A DNA stretch of 64,000 bases from Nematostella vectensis (lineage: Eukaryota > Cnidaria > Anthozoa > Actiniaria > Edwardsiidae), in NCBI RefSeq assembly GCF_932526225.1, contig NC_064040.1, positions 8,467,181 through 8,531,180 on the forward strand, in the 5' to 3' direction. A program made the translations under genes and the position numbers. A model generated the notes under the pieces. The model was not told where the DNA came from. It made no database searches and saw only the letters and a list, made by a program, of their open reading frames with translations. Positions 35,732-44,778 of the stretch are shown in pieces (position 1 is the stretch's first letter; each line of letters starts with the position of its first letter).

Positions 35732-36832
35732 ATGAACGTGACTGTGAATGCAAGTGCCATTTTCGCGTTGCAGTTAAAGGGCGAAAAAGTAATCGCGCTG
35801 CTTTTTTACGCGGTCCTTATGCTGACTGACGTCGTGGGTAACGGACTTATCATTGCAGCCTTTTCCTACAATCCAAGACTTCGCTGCGTCACTAATATCC
35901 TAGTCATAGGTCTCTCCGCGGCGGATATTCTAGTCGGTGCGATTTCTATTCCATGCTGGATGAGTATTACTCTTCGCCAATTCGACCACGCCCCGTTAGA
36001 TCTGTATGTCTACCAGTTTTATATCACTTCTGACATCTTTATCGGAACTGCGTCCATTCTTCATCTGACCTGCATAGCGATGGAGCGCTGCCATGCGGTT
36101 TTACAGCCATTCAACCACAGGCTGATCTCGCGGCGTGTCTTCTACGTGATCGTCACGTGCGTATGGGTGTTCTCTGCTGGGATTGCGTTACTGCAGCCAT
36201 TCCAAAAGGACACTTGGGAACACGTGTACACTCTCATGACTACCATCATCTGCTTCTTCATCCCAACAACCATCATACTCGTCTCATACATATGCATCTT
36301 CAAGCGATCCAGGGGTGGTCGCCACCTATGTCGGCATCGTAACACTCAAGCGGTTATGGCACAAGAGCTCCGCCTGTCAATCACTGTCTGCCTTATCACT
36401 GTCCTGTTCGTGTTGTCATGGCTACCACTATTCAGCTTCTCAATGGTTGCCACGTATAATCCGCGCATGCTCCCTGGGGCGACCGCTTGCCGGCGCATAA
36501 TAGCTTTCGTCAAATGGATGCATTACAGCAGCAGCGCGTTGAATCCGTTTCTCTACTCGTACAGGAATGCTGAATTGGGTAAGACTATAAAGGCTATGTT
36601 ATCCCGAATCTTCTTGGGCACGCCTTCTCCGTTAGTGGCTAAAACAAGGCCAGGGACCTCAAGTTCATTTTCGTTTCGCTCGAGAAGTTTGAACTTTGGC
36701 CGGAAGACGAGCACCAACTCGAGCCATAAGTCGTCTCAGCACTCAACGAAATCGCAAGGGAGCCCTAAAAGACATAAAGAAGACCAGAACAATAATAACG
36801 ATGGTAGCTACCCTGACAGGACTTTTGTTTAG
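35732..36832 (+). CDS. Aminergic-like class A (rhodopsin family) GPCR, intronless
   Basis: 366 residues, seven hydrophobic segments. TM1 has GN, TM2 LSAAD, TM3 TSDIFIGTASILHLTCIAME then RC, TM6 VLFVLSWLPLFSF, TM7 WMHYSSSALNPFLYSYRN. Counting back from Arg3.50 places Asp at 3.32, the amine-binding position, and TASIL-LT matches the aminergic TM3 pattern; Trp7.40 and Tyr7.43 also fit. The DRY motif is E-R-C. Position 3.25 is Tyr rather than Cys, and the loop between TM4 and TM5 (QPFQKDTWEHV) has no Cys, so the usual extracellular disulfide is missing on both sides. N-glycosylation sites NVT and NAS are in the short N-terminus. The tail is Ser-, Arg- and Lys-rich. Family role: G-protein signalling at the plasma membrane; the ligand is unknown. 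Start: first ATG of the frame, 18 residues ahead of TM1. Confidence 0.9.
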   Translation: MNVTVNASAIFALQLKGEKVIALLFYAVLMLTDVVGNGLIIAAFSYNPRLRCVTNILVIGLSAADILVGAISIPCWMSITLRQFDHAPLDLYVYQFYITSDIFIGTASILHLTCIAMERCHAVLQPFNHRLISRRVFYVIVTCVWVFSAGIALLQPFQKDTWEHVYTLMTTIICFFIPTTIILVSYICIFKRSRGGRHLCRHRNTQAVMAQELRLSITVCLITVLFVLSWLPLFSFSMVATYNPRMLPGATACRRIIAFVKWMHYSSSALNPFLYSYRNAELGKTIKAMLSRIFLGTPSPLVAKTRPGTSSSFSFRSRSLNFGRKTSTNSSHKSSQHSTKSQGSPKRHKEDQNNNNDGSYPDRTFV

Positions 36833-37938
36833 GCGATAGGGTACACTTTTTTTTATAAGAACCTTTTTATTAGAACGTCTAGCCTGAGATTATTTCAAAT
36901 ATTAAGAACATGCTAAGAGCATGTCGAGAATCAGATATCAGTTAAATTTGCTTTGTTACTCTGATGCGTTAACAATCGTGTTCATAATAACCTTAATTAT
37001 TATATTGCTAGTGATCATTTGTGTAATTCTCTTTCTAATATTGGGTATTCTATTTTTATATAGAATAAAACTTGAGAACATCGTTAAGAACATTTGAAGC
37101 CTATAACTGCTCCAAAAATAAGAACGGCCCAGCCTCAAATGAAACTAAGACGTTTTTTTTTATAAAGAGTGTAGCTTAATATGCTTCGTAGGCATTCGAA
37201 ATATTTATAGATGCTTGGATTTGCAAAGTCTAAGCAAGACTTTTTGTACATTTTGAAGTTGAAATAATATGGTTGTGATAAATCGAAATGTTCGTATTCG
37301 TTAATTTATTAAAAAAGTATTGAAAATATCCTCCATAGCCTTTAACTGTCCCATCTATCTAAAAACCTATAATAAACGATGTTTTTTTTCTAACTCGTAA
37401 ATTTGGATCAATTTTCCCATTTATAAGTATACAGTAAGTTGACAACTTTTTCCGTAAATAAAAAAATCAGATTTTAGACTAACTCGACTTTTAAAAACTT
37501 GCTGTTTCCATGTTGTCTCTATTGCGACATCGGATAGCAGAATATCTAGCCGTTTAAGATACTGACTATTGTTCTCTTTAAAGGTGCATTTTCTACTTGT
37601 TCTTTCTTGTTCTTGTTTCTGTTGTAATTACCACCATTTTTTGGAAATAAAATTGATCATGATCATAATTATTCGACACTACATAGCTCGGACTTTTGCA
37701 CGCAATTTAGAGCAAATTATATTTACAGCACTGCCTCGTACCCAGGCTTCTCAAGTCAGCAAAAACAAGTGAAAAATACACCTATTTCAAATAACGTTGT
37801 CAGTGCAAATGTTAAATGGCGATTGTCAAATGGCAATTCTTCTATCAAAAAATACCATGGAACTCGTCAAATTTCTACTGAATGTACGAAGATGTAGATA
37901 ATTTCTGTGATTATATTACTTATAATCTATATTCTTAC

Positions 37939-38358
37939 CAGGGGCGTACGCAGCCTATGGGCCTGCAGTTACTGGGCTGCAATCGCGATCGGTGATCTTA
38001 TTTGCATAACGAGGGGGAAAAATCAAATGTTTACTCATTCATTTTTATGTACGTAGTTTTATATATATGATGAGGATAAAAACTATAATTTTCTTAATCA
38101 TGGTAGTCTACAGATTATTTTCAAACATATTCTTATGTCGTCCAGTGCCACGCGACGACTGCAGTCCTATTTCAGATCGAGGATGGCAGAGGATCGTCAT
38201 CTAGGATTCTCAAAAGTCTGACGCATTGCCGCCAATTTCAAACCCAAAAGCGGGAGTTATGAGATCTTCACGGGATGCGAGACGAGGGGCCACGCCCTCA
38301 TCCAGCTTCCGAATGCTTTGACTGCAACTTGTTAAAATCCTGCGTACGCCCCTGCTTA
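37939..38358. mobile_element. Short inverted-repeat element with AGGGGCGTACGCAG ends
   Basis: AGGGGCGTACGCAGCC at the left faces CTGCGTACGCCCCTG at the right, about 420 bp apart. The inside has no usable ORF. A GGGGCGTAxGC-type terminus is common in non-autonomous elements, and 31120-31140 (AGGCGCGTACAGCGCACCCC) may be a fragment of a relative. Confidence 0.5.
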
Positions 38359-38689
38359 CTAATAATTATACCTATAGCAGTAATTTGGTCTTAGAACTGC
38401 CTTTGCCAATTGCCATTCGCCATTTGCGCTACGTTTATTGTTTACGGCATCAGACAAAGGCGCGTGTCCAGATCAAAATGCAAGATGGGGCCATCAGTAA
38501 TCCACGCAGGGGAGGATCTTTTCGCTAGAGGGGGGTTTGGCTCAATGACAAAGGAGGGAGGGGATATTTTTTTTTGTTATGGCTTTGTGGCAGCCCAAGG
38601 GGGGGGGGGGGGGGGGGGCGGGGTCCCCTAGATCCGCTACTGCCACGTGAAGGAATGGTTTGAAAATGGCAATTAGGTTTCTCACATTC

Positions 38690-38815
38690 TAAGGCTACAA
38701 ATGCAATACAAATGCATGCAAATGAATCGAGTCGATTGTTTCATCTTCATTTGCATGCATTTGCATTGAATACGGCTCATGGATAATACGACGTTTGAAC
38801 TTAGCCTAAGCGATT
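38690..38815. mobile_element. Fold-back MITE, copy 1
   Basis: AAGGCTA plus TGCATGCAAATGAATCGAGT faces CATTTGCATGCATTTGCATT and ends CGTTTGAACTTAGCCTAAG. The same family occurs at 55057-55190, and a fragment (TTGCATGCATTTGCATTGAG, then GACGTTTGAGCTTA) lies at about 42490-42540. Confidence 0.65.
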
Positions 38816-40693
38816 CCAAAGCGATTTCGAGAACATTTTCGACCTAAAATACACACCTTCTCACTCATTCCACTAGTCAATTTAATCTATTCAATGATTA
38901 CCTAGAGAATCTCACATTTCTGCAAATGAGAAAGGGTTTTTGGGGGAGGGGGAGGCAGAAGGCATAAGTCAAATGTTGGCGCTATTATATTCGCTAAGGG
39001 CGCACTGTTTTAGCATTTCGACTTCGTTGTAAATGTTCATCCAGGTTTTCAGAAACCTCTTTATATTACCACTAATAAGAAGTTCGGCCATTCTCGGAAA
39101 CAAATCAGTCCCCAAAACACTAATAATAGCTCTAATGTACTAATGTCTAATTTCATAGCGACGGAAACGAGGTATGACTTTCTAGTAAAACAGGAAATCT
39201 GTATTTGACGTTAGTGAACCCTTTGGAGCGGAGATAAATATCTCGAGCACACGTTTGGGCAATATTTGATATTTTCAAATTTCCTTTGACAGTTTTAGAA
39301 ATATCCTTACAAGCCGTACTATGTTGTTTATATGATTTCTCGTGTTAACGAATTTTATTTCTCGAATATAAAAAAAACTAGGAAGATAAGACCACACGAT
39401 CAATTTGTTGTCAATGATAATACTCTGCGAAGACTTTTTAAAATTTAGAAACGTTTACGTAAACGTCAACAGATCTACTGAATTATGCACGTACAGAATA
39501 CAAGGTACATTTGCATAAAGTAAAAAGACGGCGCTAAAATACTATTTGAATTGAATTAAAATGTCTTCTTTCTTATGTACGAACCGTCATATTTTCCGAC
39601 CAAGACTGTCACATTTTTAATTTTCAGAAATTTTAGGCTAAAATGTTTTTAAATGTGTAAATTTCACTGACCAAAAAAAAACTTTGACGATATAGAAGCA
39701 AAAGCATAAATATTCCTTAGCCCCTATAAACCACTGTTTAGGTTCTGATATACGAATTTCTTTTATGCTTTTAAAAAATTTCCAATGGGTGATATTCATC
39801 GACGTTTTGTCTCAGTTTTGGCGGTAAAACAAGGCGCATGCGCAAGTGAAGGACGGAACGGTAAAAAGGAAAAAATACCGATGCCAGATAAATTCTAGTG
39901 ATAATGTACACAGGGTTAACTTAAAAACAAGAATAGTTAATATTATCTAGTTGGTTTGAGCACCTGTACGATCTTAATTACTTTATAATTACTCTTATCT
40001 TTCTTAACCGGATTAGCACATAAGAATTTTTATTTTTCATCTTGAAACCTAAGCGGGTTCTATGAATTTCTTTTTGTCAAAAAAGGTCTAAGGATTTAAG
40101 GGCCTAATTTATAAACATTCAAGAACCGTCACTGGTTTTTACGCATCCTGTTTGTTTTTGTGTCTTGATGCATCTTGCTGTTTGCCCGTGACCGGAGCTT
40201 CCTTTTCGTGAAACAGCACGTCTCATTTACGTACACTTAACGCTAAGAGAGTGCCCTTCAGTCAGAAACACGGCGACACTTGGAAATGTAGAGATAAACC
40301 TCAGACATCATGGCAAATGTACAACGACTCTCTTCTATAAGTACTCCTAGAGACATTGAAGTAATCAGACCTTTGGTGTCCGCAGTTCAAACGACTTAAA
40401 AAGTTAGTGATCTTTGCAAAAAAAACAACAACAACAAACAAATAAAGACAAAAAATCGATTCACTTTTTTTCATAATCCGCAGTGACCAGGAACAGAAGA
40501 CCTCCAGAAACAGTGGAAAAGTAAAAACAGGTTTAAAATGTGATGGGTTTTCGCCCATAACAGAACAGATTAAACAACAGGAACTTTGAAAGAAGAACTT
40601 TGCCAAGAAGCTGAACAGGAGAAAAAGTTGGGAGTTTTAATTACAATTCAATTTACACAGACATTGTCCTCTAACAAGACAGGATCAAAGAAG

Positions 40694-41653
40694 ATGGCGG
40701 GTATTAATTCAACATTTCCCGCAAAAGACTTCTACTCTTCACAGTCCATTTTCGGGATCCTTATTCTGGTTTTAGCGCTAATAGGGAATTTATTAGTCCT
40801 TATTATCATCTATGGCAAAAAGACCAAAAGAAAAACGCCACACGATGCCCTCATTGCGAATCTGAGCATTGCCGACATCTCATTGGTTCTCTCAGGTCTT
40901 GTGACCGACTACACAGGGATACCGAAGTCTCAAATATTTTGCTCGGTATTTTACCCTCTGAACACTGTGACTTTCTTCATGAGTATGTTTATTCTAGCGA
41001 CCATGGCGGACATGCGCAGAAGACTCATACTCAATCCTTATAAACCTAAACCGACCACTCGATCTGTGTGGATAACAGTATTTTGCCTTTGGTTCGTATC
41101 TGTGCTAATTGTCATTCCATACGTACTTGTTTTAAGACCTACAGAAGACGGACTTGCTTGCTACGAGCAATGGCCCTCAGACCCCCTTAACCAAGCCTAC
41201 ACCCTGGCACTCACGGTCATTATGTACGCTATTCCAATCACGATCATTGGTGTTTCGTATGCTAAAATTGTGAGATACATGCGCAAACACGTGCGCAATG
41301 TACAGGGGATGTTTCACGTGACACGACGAGAAGACCATGAGGTAATGCGCGCCTTGCTTCTCCTCGTTTTCTTGTACACTCTGCTGTCGTTGCCTTTGCA
41401 TATAGCTTGGATCTTGCTAGAGGTTTTCGACGTAAAGCGCGCAGGGGACATGCTACAATACAGCAATATTCTCGTCTACTTACAAAGTTGCTGTAATCCA
41501 TTCGTTTACGGCGTAATTACAACAAGGTTTCGGCGCGGTTTTGTGCACTATTTGACGGTTTGCTGCCGGCGATGGTATCGCATCACGGCTACACGAGAAG
41601 AGGACCACCGCCCACCAAATATCCATGGCAACGCTTTGGTGGTGATTAGCTGA
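40694..41653 (+). CDS. Class A GPCR, peptide-receptor style, intronless
   Basis: 319 residues from ATGGCGGGT; no earlier ATG is in frame. Seven hydrophobic segments: TM1 LALIGNLLVL, TM2 LIANLSIADISLVL, TM3 after IFCSVFYPLNTV, TM7 LQSCCNPFVYGV. Cys at 3.25 and Cys in the loop before TM5 (GLACYEQWP) supply the usual disulfide. Counting from Cys3.25 the DRY position reads M-R-R, and TM6 has SLPLH in place of CWxP. NST near the N-terminus is a glycosylation site, and a CC pair (VCCRRW) after TM7 is a possible palmitoylation site. The overall look is of neuropeptide receptors, with no amine-binding Asp3.32 (Asn there). The ligand is unknown. In cnidarians such intronless receptors form large expanded groups (known), so one-to-one orthology with bilaterian receptors is unlikely. 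Confidence 0.88.
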   Translation: MAGINSTFPAKDFYSSQSIFGILILVLALIGNLLVLIIIYGKKTKRKTPHDALIANLSIADISLVLSGLVTDYTGIPKSQIFCSVFYPLNTVTFFMSMFILATMADMRRRLILNPYKPKPTTRSVWITVFCLWFVSVLIVIPYVLVLRPTEDGLACYEQWPSDPLNQAYTLALTVIMYAIPITIIGVSYAKIVRYMRKHVRNVQGMFHVTRREDHEVMRALLLLVFLYTLLSLPLHIAWILLEVFDVKRAGDMLQYSNILVYLQSCCNPFVYGVITTRFRRGFVHYLTVCCRRWYRITATREEDHRPPNIHGNALVVIS

Positions 41654-42666
41654 AATCCTTGCAACCATAGCAACGCCTGATACAGGCCCCAAGAGCACAA
41701 CACCTGACGGGGATGTGTAATAACCGCTTGGATCACTGTACCAATTAGTAACTGTGAATCCCTCATATTTACGGTTAAGGACGTTAACCCGGAAGCCCCT
41801 ATATCTCGCACATCATTACTGTCGAAACCGTTGTATCGCGACCCGCGTTTTCAAAACACGATTTGTTTTTGTCTTTTGGGATTTTCTGTTCCGCCAGTCA
41901 AATTATTCTAAGCCAATCAGATTCTTGCCATCTCTTGCCTAGTGCAGTTGCCTGGCTTTCTATCGCGACACTGTGTGGTTTTCGTCCAGAGGATAGCCTG
42001 GGAAGTGCACAAAGCGAGACTCTGATTGGCTCAGAATGGTTTTACTGACGGAACAGAAAACCAAAACAAATCGTGTTTTGAAAACGCGGGTCGCGATACA
42101 ACGGTTTCGACAGTAAAATGCACTGGGTGGCGTAAAAAAGCACACGCTGGCCAGTAGCTGTGCTGCCAAACAGACATACTGATAATTTTAAATACTCAGA
42201 CCAACAGACCAAAATGAACTGGAAACTTTACATCTACAATAGCGAAGAGAGAAGATTGGCACAGACATGTTAACAATACAATTTTTAGGGAAACATCTTT
42301 TGGCCTCGTTAGCATGTAAAGCGTGGGTGGCCGTGGGTAGACGTTACGCGAAAAGTTGATGGCCTTCATGTTACACGGGGCAACTTTTTGAAAACTTTTC
42401 AAAAAGTGGCAACGCCGGGCGAAAAACTTCGCGAAAAATTGTTCCCGGTACCATGTCACACGGCATCAAATATTCGGGATAAAAAAAACTTGCATGCATT
42501 TGCATTGAGAACCGAGCATCGGAGCGACGTTTGAGCTTATTAGCGAGTTTATATAAATTTTGAAAAGAAAGGACGAAATCTGCTTATACAGATGGCTATC
42601 TTGAAATTAATTTGATAATCCTAGTCTACTTCAACAAAAAAAACTAATCTTAGTTATATAACTTCA
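41654..42666. other. Intergenic stretch between GPCR 2 and ZNRD2
   Basis: The two genes converge here. It contains the MITE at 41816-42116 and relic repeats at 42300-42545, including a CAACTTTTTGAAAACTTTTC fold-back near 42380-42410. I see no gene. Confidence 0.6.
41816..42116. mobile_element. MITE of 301 bp with long near-perfect inverted repeats
   Basis: TTACTGTCGAAACCGTTGTA, then TCGCGACCCGCGTTTTCAAA, then ACACGATTTGTTTT, is mirrored exactly at the right end, ending GGTTTCGACAGTAA. The TIR is about 54 bp with no visible mismatch, so the copy may be young. The centre (GATTCTTGCC... CTGATTGGCT) also partly folds. Possible TTA/TAA target duplication. Confidence 0.85.
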
Positions 42667-43936
42667 CTAATCTGAGGCTTCCTGCAGGCAACGCAACGTC
42701 TCTGCACATGTTTTTAGTAGTTCACAAAGTCTCAAAGACTCTTCTGTAGACACAGACTTCTTCAGTGCCTCACTTGCCCATATTATTTTATCATTTATGC
42801 TCCCAATAGCAGTATTAATTGCCTCAGATGAACTTGAAGGGAGTGCATGAGTGTGGTGGCCAGAAAGAACATCTTTGGAATTATTGGGAGGTTTGCTTGA
42901 TTGATTTGATACCCCTATTCTTGATGTTTCTTGTGATGGTAAAGGTGGGGTTTGCCTCATGGCTGGTGGCCCTGTGAAATGTAATTAAAAAGATCTCTAA
43001 AAATGAGTGCTTGTTCAGGGCAGTTGCTGGTCTAGGGGAGGGGGTTTGAAAAGGCTGTCCTTAAAGTGGGTTGTTATGTTATGAATAATATCAGTGAGAA
43101 ATTCATCCTTACCATTATAAAATGTATGCCAAATTCAATTCAACATTAAGGATGTAATTGTAATAACATGCTAGTGAATGTGAGAACCCTACTTATTGGG
43201 AGCGCTAACATAGCATATACAATGATAAATGTAGGATTTTGAACTGCCCGTAAATGATTAAATTTTTGCTACATGTATTTCAACACTTTAAGGCCAGTGG
43301 ATACCAATAATAAAGGCAATGATCCCAAGGCTAACACAAGAGCACAAGCATAAAGTGGTGGTTAACAAAAATTATGGCAAATCTAAGAAAATGTAAAGTA
43401 ATAGGTAATAACTGCATTAAAATACACTTTTATTTCCAACCTTTTTCAGTGGGTTTAGGCATATTATCAACATCAACCTCTTTACATGCAACACAGTAAT
43501 CTGGCTCTTCTCTGTATTTCAATAGCACAGTCTGTAAATAGAGTAATAGAAGAGTTGTTTATAGGTATAGGTTTATAGGTATATTTAATGAATAAGCAGG
43601 GATATCATAAACAGCAGAACAGGGAACGGAGGGGTCACAGCTCCCCAAATAACTTTCAGTCATAATGCAAACACTGATATTAAACCCATATTCATGTGTA
43701 GAGAGGACAAAGAAGTACATACAAATATGAAGTGATTCTGCTATCTTTGAGTTTGTTTAAAGGTATACATCTATCGCTAGCTATATAGCCTGAGTACTCA
43801 CCCCACATGTATCACAGCATGTTCCAAGCATCTTGTATCCTCTCAGCATATAACTGCCCATTAGACCACTGATTTTATCTGTGCGCTCTCTGCGTCTGTT
43901 ATACATGTCCTGGTCCATCTTTCCAGCTAATAGCAT
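42667..43936 (-). CDS. ZNRD2: ZNRD2 (SSSCA1/p27) zinc-ribbon protein, complete, 3 coding exons
   Basis: CDS complement(join(42667..42971, 43441..43531, 43802..43936)), 531 nt, 176 residues; human ZNRD2 is 199. Junctions are GT-AG and phase-consistent. The N-terminus has RRRERTDKISGLMGSYMLRG then YKMLGTCC, the strongly conserved helix before the ribbon. The zinc ligands are C41-x2-C44 and C58-x2-C61 (CDTC ... CVAC). A Pro/Ser-rich linker follows, and the C-terminus ends in a conserved helix (IIWASEALKKSVSTEESLRL then CELLKTCAETL). The first ATG follows an in-frame TAA carried by a likely 5' noncoding exon that ends at 44527; a second Met six codons on is possible. Known: human ZNRD2 is a small autoantigen linked to mitosis and interacts with tankyrase; its exact biochemical role is not settled. 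Confidence 0.9.
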
Positions 43937-44527
43937 GATATGTGATATCTGCAATAGACAACTTGCACTAAGAAGTGTTTTTTGAGAGGGTAAATTCAGG
44001 GAAAAATTAACCCAGATATAGCTGTGCCTGTCTCGCCAGAGGGCAATAATTTTTTTCTCAGTAAAAAACAGCATGAAATATAAACAGTGAGGTGGTTAAA
44101 ATAGAAACAAGAGCATATGACCCAACAAAGGCCTTAAGTCCACTGCTATGTTCCACCTCCTCTCCTCATGCTATGTATCAAAAAGTTATGATTCTGACAA
44201 AGGCTACCTTCAGACACAATCAATCTTCATTTTCTGCTTAATGTAACTATTCTATGTTATACCATATAACAAATTATACCTAGCCTTTGGCTATTTTCTA
44301 ACTCATAATGGTTTTGTTCGACTATTGAATGAAATATCCATCGACTAAGTTTACTGTAGAAGCCAGGAGTTGTACTTTTCATAGAACATCTATGATCAAA
44401 ATCTTGTAGTTTATAACTCTTCGACTAACACTTTTATTTGGTCGATAATTAGTAATCTGAGAGTCTAAAGTATCTTTATACGCTGTTTTTTTCCTACAAG
44501 TATAGAAAACAACAAAAGTATATTACC

Positions 44528-44778
44528 TTGCGTCTTTACTGTATTGTCAATTTTCTGTTTCGAACGTTCAGCAAGTGAGCCTTCTCTGGTCAGCAGGGCT
44601 ACATAACAGCCACGTGCTTTTACAAAAGAAACCAATCACATCGCCTGCTTCATTCGCGCGGCAAACATGGCGGACGGAGCGATAAGTCACTAGCTTTAGA
44701 ATACTTTGAACAGGTGAAGGTTGCAGACGGCGTCAGACATTTTTTTGGAGTTTCAGTGAATTGTTATCGAGAACAAGC
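44528..44778. promoter_or_regulatory. Shared divergent promoter of ZNRD2 (-) and NUP133 (+)
   Basis: The ZNRD2 5' exon appears to end at 44527 and the NUP133 ATG is at 44779, so both transcripts must start in this stretch. It includes a CATTCGCGCGG patch and AACATGGCGGAC at about 44665-44676, close to the YY1 core (AANATGGCGGC) that often marks housekeeping promoters near the start site. There is no TATA box in either direction at a fitting distance. Confidence 0.6.

Larger units (their letters stand above)
36833..40693. other. Intergenic stretch between the two GPCR genes
   Basis: 3.9 kb of AT-rich DNA with no supported gene. It contains the elements at 37939-38358 and 38690-38815, a poly-G run at 38600-38618 and CA-rich strings near 40424-40440. 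The AT-rich segment 36890-37800 shows nothing I can name. Confidence 0.6.

Noticed and set aside
40586..40693. 36-residue N-terminal extension of the second GPCR
   Set aside because: It starts at TTG, is charged and unlike a receptor N-terminus. The first ATG at 40694 sits next to a plausible NST glycosylation site and TM1.
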